Below, in pieces: positions 12,799 to 13,264 of a stretch of 13,264 nucleotides of DNA. How positions within the stretch are numbered: the stretch's first letter is position 1; each line of letters begins with the position of its first letter. Source of the stretch: CAYUYH01 sp964449175. GTDB taxonomy: Bacteria; Planctomycetota; Phycisphaerae; SM23-33. A model generated the notes under the pieces. It made no database searches. It was given only the letters and a program-made list of their open reading frames with translations, and had not been told where the DNA came from. The stretch spans positions 1-13,264 of the forward strand of contig CAYUYH010000051.1 of assembly GCA_964449175.1 (NCBI GenBank). Direction: 5' to 3'. The position numbers and the translations under genes are program-made.

Positions 12799-13264
12799 AT
12801 GGAACAGACGGACAAGGACGTCGGCGATTCGGCCAAGACGAAAACCGCGCCCCCCGGCAAGGTTCGGCGGGACCGGCTGATCAGGGCAGCCTTCATCGTC
12901 ATATCTCTCGCGCTCGTTGTGATTGTGTACTTCAAGCAGAGGGGCAGGACGGGGCTGACCGGCTGGGGCGACAACCTGCCGGCCGCGATGACTCAGGCCG
13001 CCGCCGAGAATCGGCCGGTGCTCGTGTTCTTCGTCGGCAAGACGCTCAGCGAAGAGGCACGCCGGCTCACGAAGAACACCATCCCCAAGAACGCCCAGGC
13101 CATCGAGGAGGGGCGGTTCATCAAGGTTATCGTGAAGCTGGACTCCGCCCTCGACAGCGACTTGGCGCGAAAGCACAAGATCACGTCGCTGCCGACGATG
13201 GTGATCCTCAGCCCCCTCGGGATAGAGAAGAACCGCCGAAAGGGATTCATCGGAGAAGTGGAGT
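12799..13264 (+). CDS. Membrane-anchored thioredoxin-fold protein without cysteines (partial)
   Basis: The gene runs off the right edge; 155 residues are visible. A short basic cytoplasmic tail is followed by one membrane helix (about 27-45) and a segment resembling a thioredoxin-like domain: GWGDNLPAAMTQAAAENRP (55-73), the strand VLVFF (74-78), and ITSLPTMVILSP (128-139) with the conserved cis-proline P132. Where the redox CxxC would be, the sequence reads KTLSEEA (81-87), and no cysteine occurs in the visible part, so it cannot be an ordinary disulfide oxidoreductase. It may be a chaperone-like or scaffolding member. The ATG has only a modest AAAGG about 10 nt upstream, but the membrane helix just after it supports the start. 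Confidence 0.75.
   Translation, partial: MEQTDKDVGDSAKTKTAPPGKVRRDRLIRAAFIVISLALVVIVYFKQRGRTGLTGWGDNLPAAMTQAAAENRPVLVFFVGKTLSEEARRLTKNTIPKNAQAIEEGRFIKVIVKLDSALDSDLARKHKITSLPTMVILSPLGIEKNRRKGFIGEVE

Overview
The window is GC-rich bacterial DNA. It holds nine protein-coding genes or gene parts, mostly on the minus strand and mostly in short or single-gene transcription units. No rRNA, tRNA, CRISPR array, transposase or phage gene was seen. The source is probably a Planctomycetota-like (perhaps Phycisphaerae-like) environmental or metagenome-assembled genome. That guess rests on the high GC, the style of the large secreted protein at 6848-8731, a compact orotate phosphoribosyltransferase and GC-rich palindromic intergenic repeats; it is inference only. 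A 10-N gap and long G or C runs show that this is a draft assembly.

Left part (1-6405, all minus strand): a P2A-type calcium-pump-like ATPase with its own promoter. Next is a two-gene cyclic-di-GMP operon: a receiver/GAF-like/HD-GYP phosphodiesterase followed, with a 4-nt ATGA overlap, by a receiver/GAF-like/GGDEF diguanylate cyclase. A clear intrinsic terminator at 2910-2943 ends the operon. The two proteins carry near-twin receiver domains but opposite outputs, so they look like a paired make/break module fed by the same, unseen histidine kinase.

Middle part (6406-9956): a 442-bp non-coding stretch full of inverted repeats, then a large secreted protein of unknown function (minus), a divergent two-helix membrane protein with a bacterial PH-like domain (plus), and a YbaK/ProX-type aminoacyl-tRNA deacylase (minus).

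Right part (9957-13264): a repeat-rich, gapped intergenic region; a CorA magnesium channel (minus) divergent from pyrE (plus); gmhA/SIS-domain sugar-phosphate isomerase (minus), convergent with pyrE; and a divergent, membrane-anchored, cysteine-free thioredoxin-fold protein that runs off the window. Plausible sigma70-type promoters with 17-bp spacers can be read upstream of several genes.

The most unusual non-coding signal is an approximately 55-bp two-hairpin element. It abuts, and includes, the TAG stop codons of both the calcium-pump gene (64-118) and corA (10238-10291), at about 84% identity. A possible third, inverted copy lies at 10084-10127. G/C homopolymer runs and the assembly gap cluster around these elements, as expected for a multicopy, strongly folding repeat. 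I did not find a gene set that I would call a new defence or biosynthetic system.
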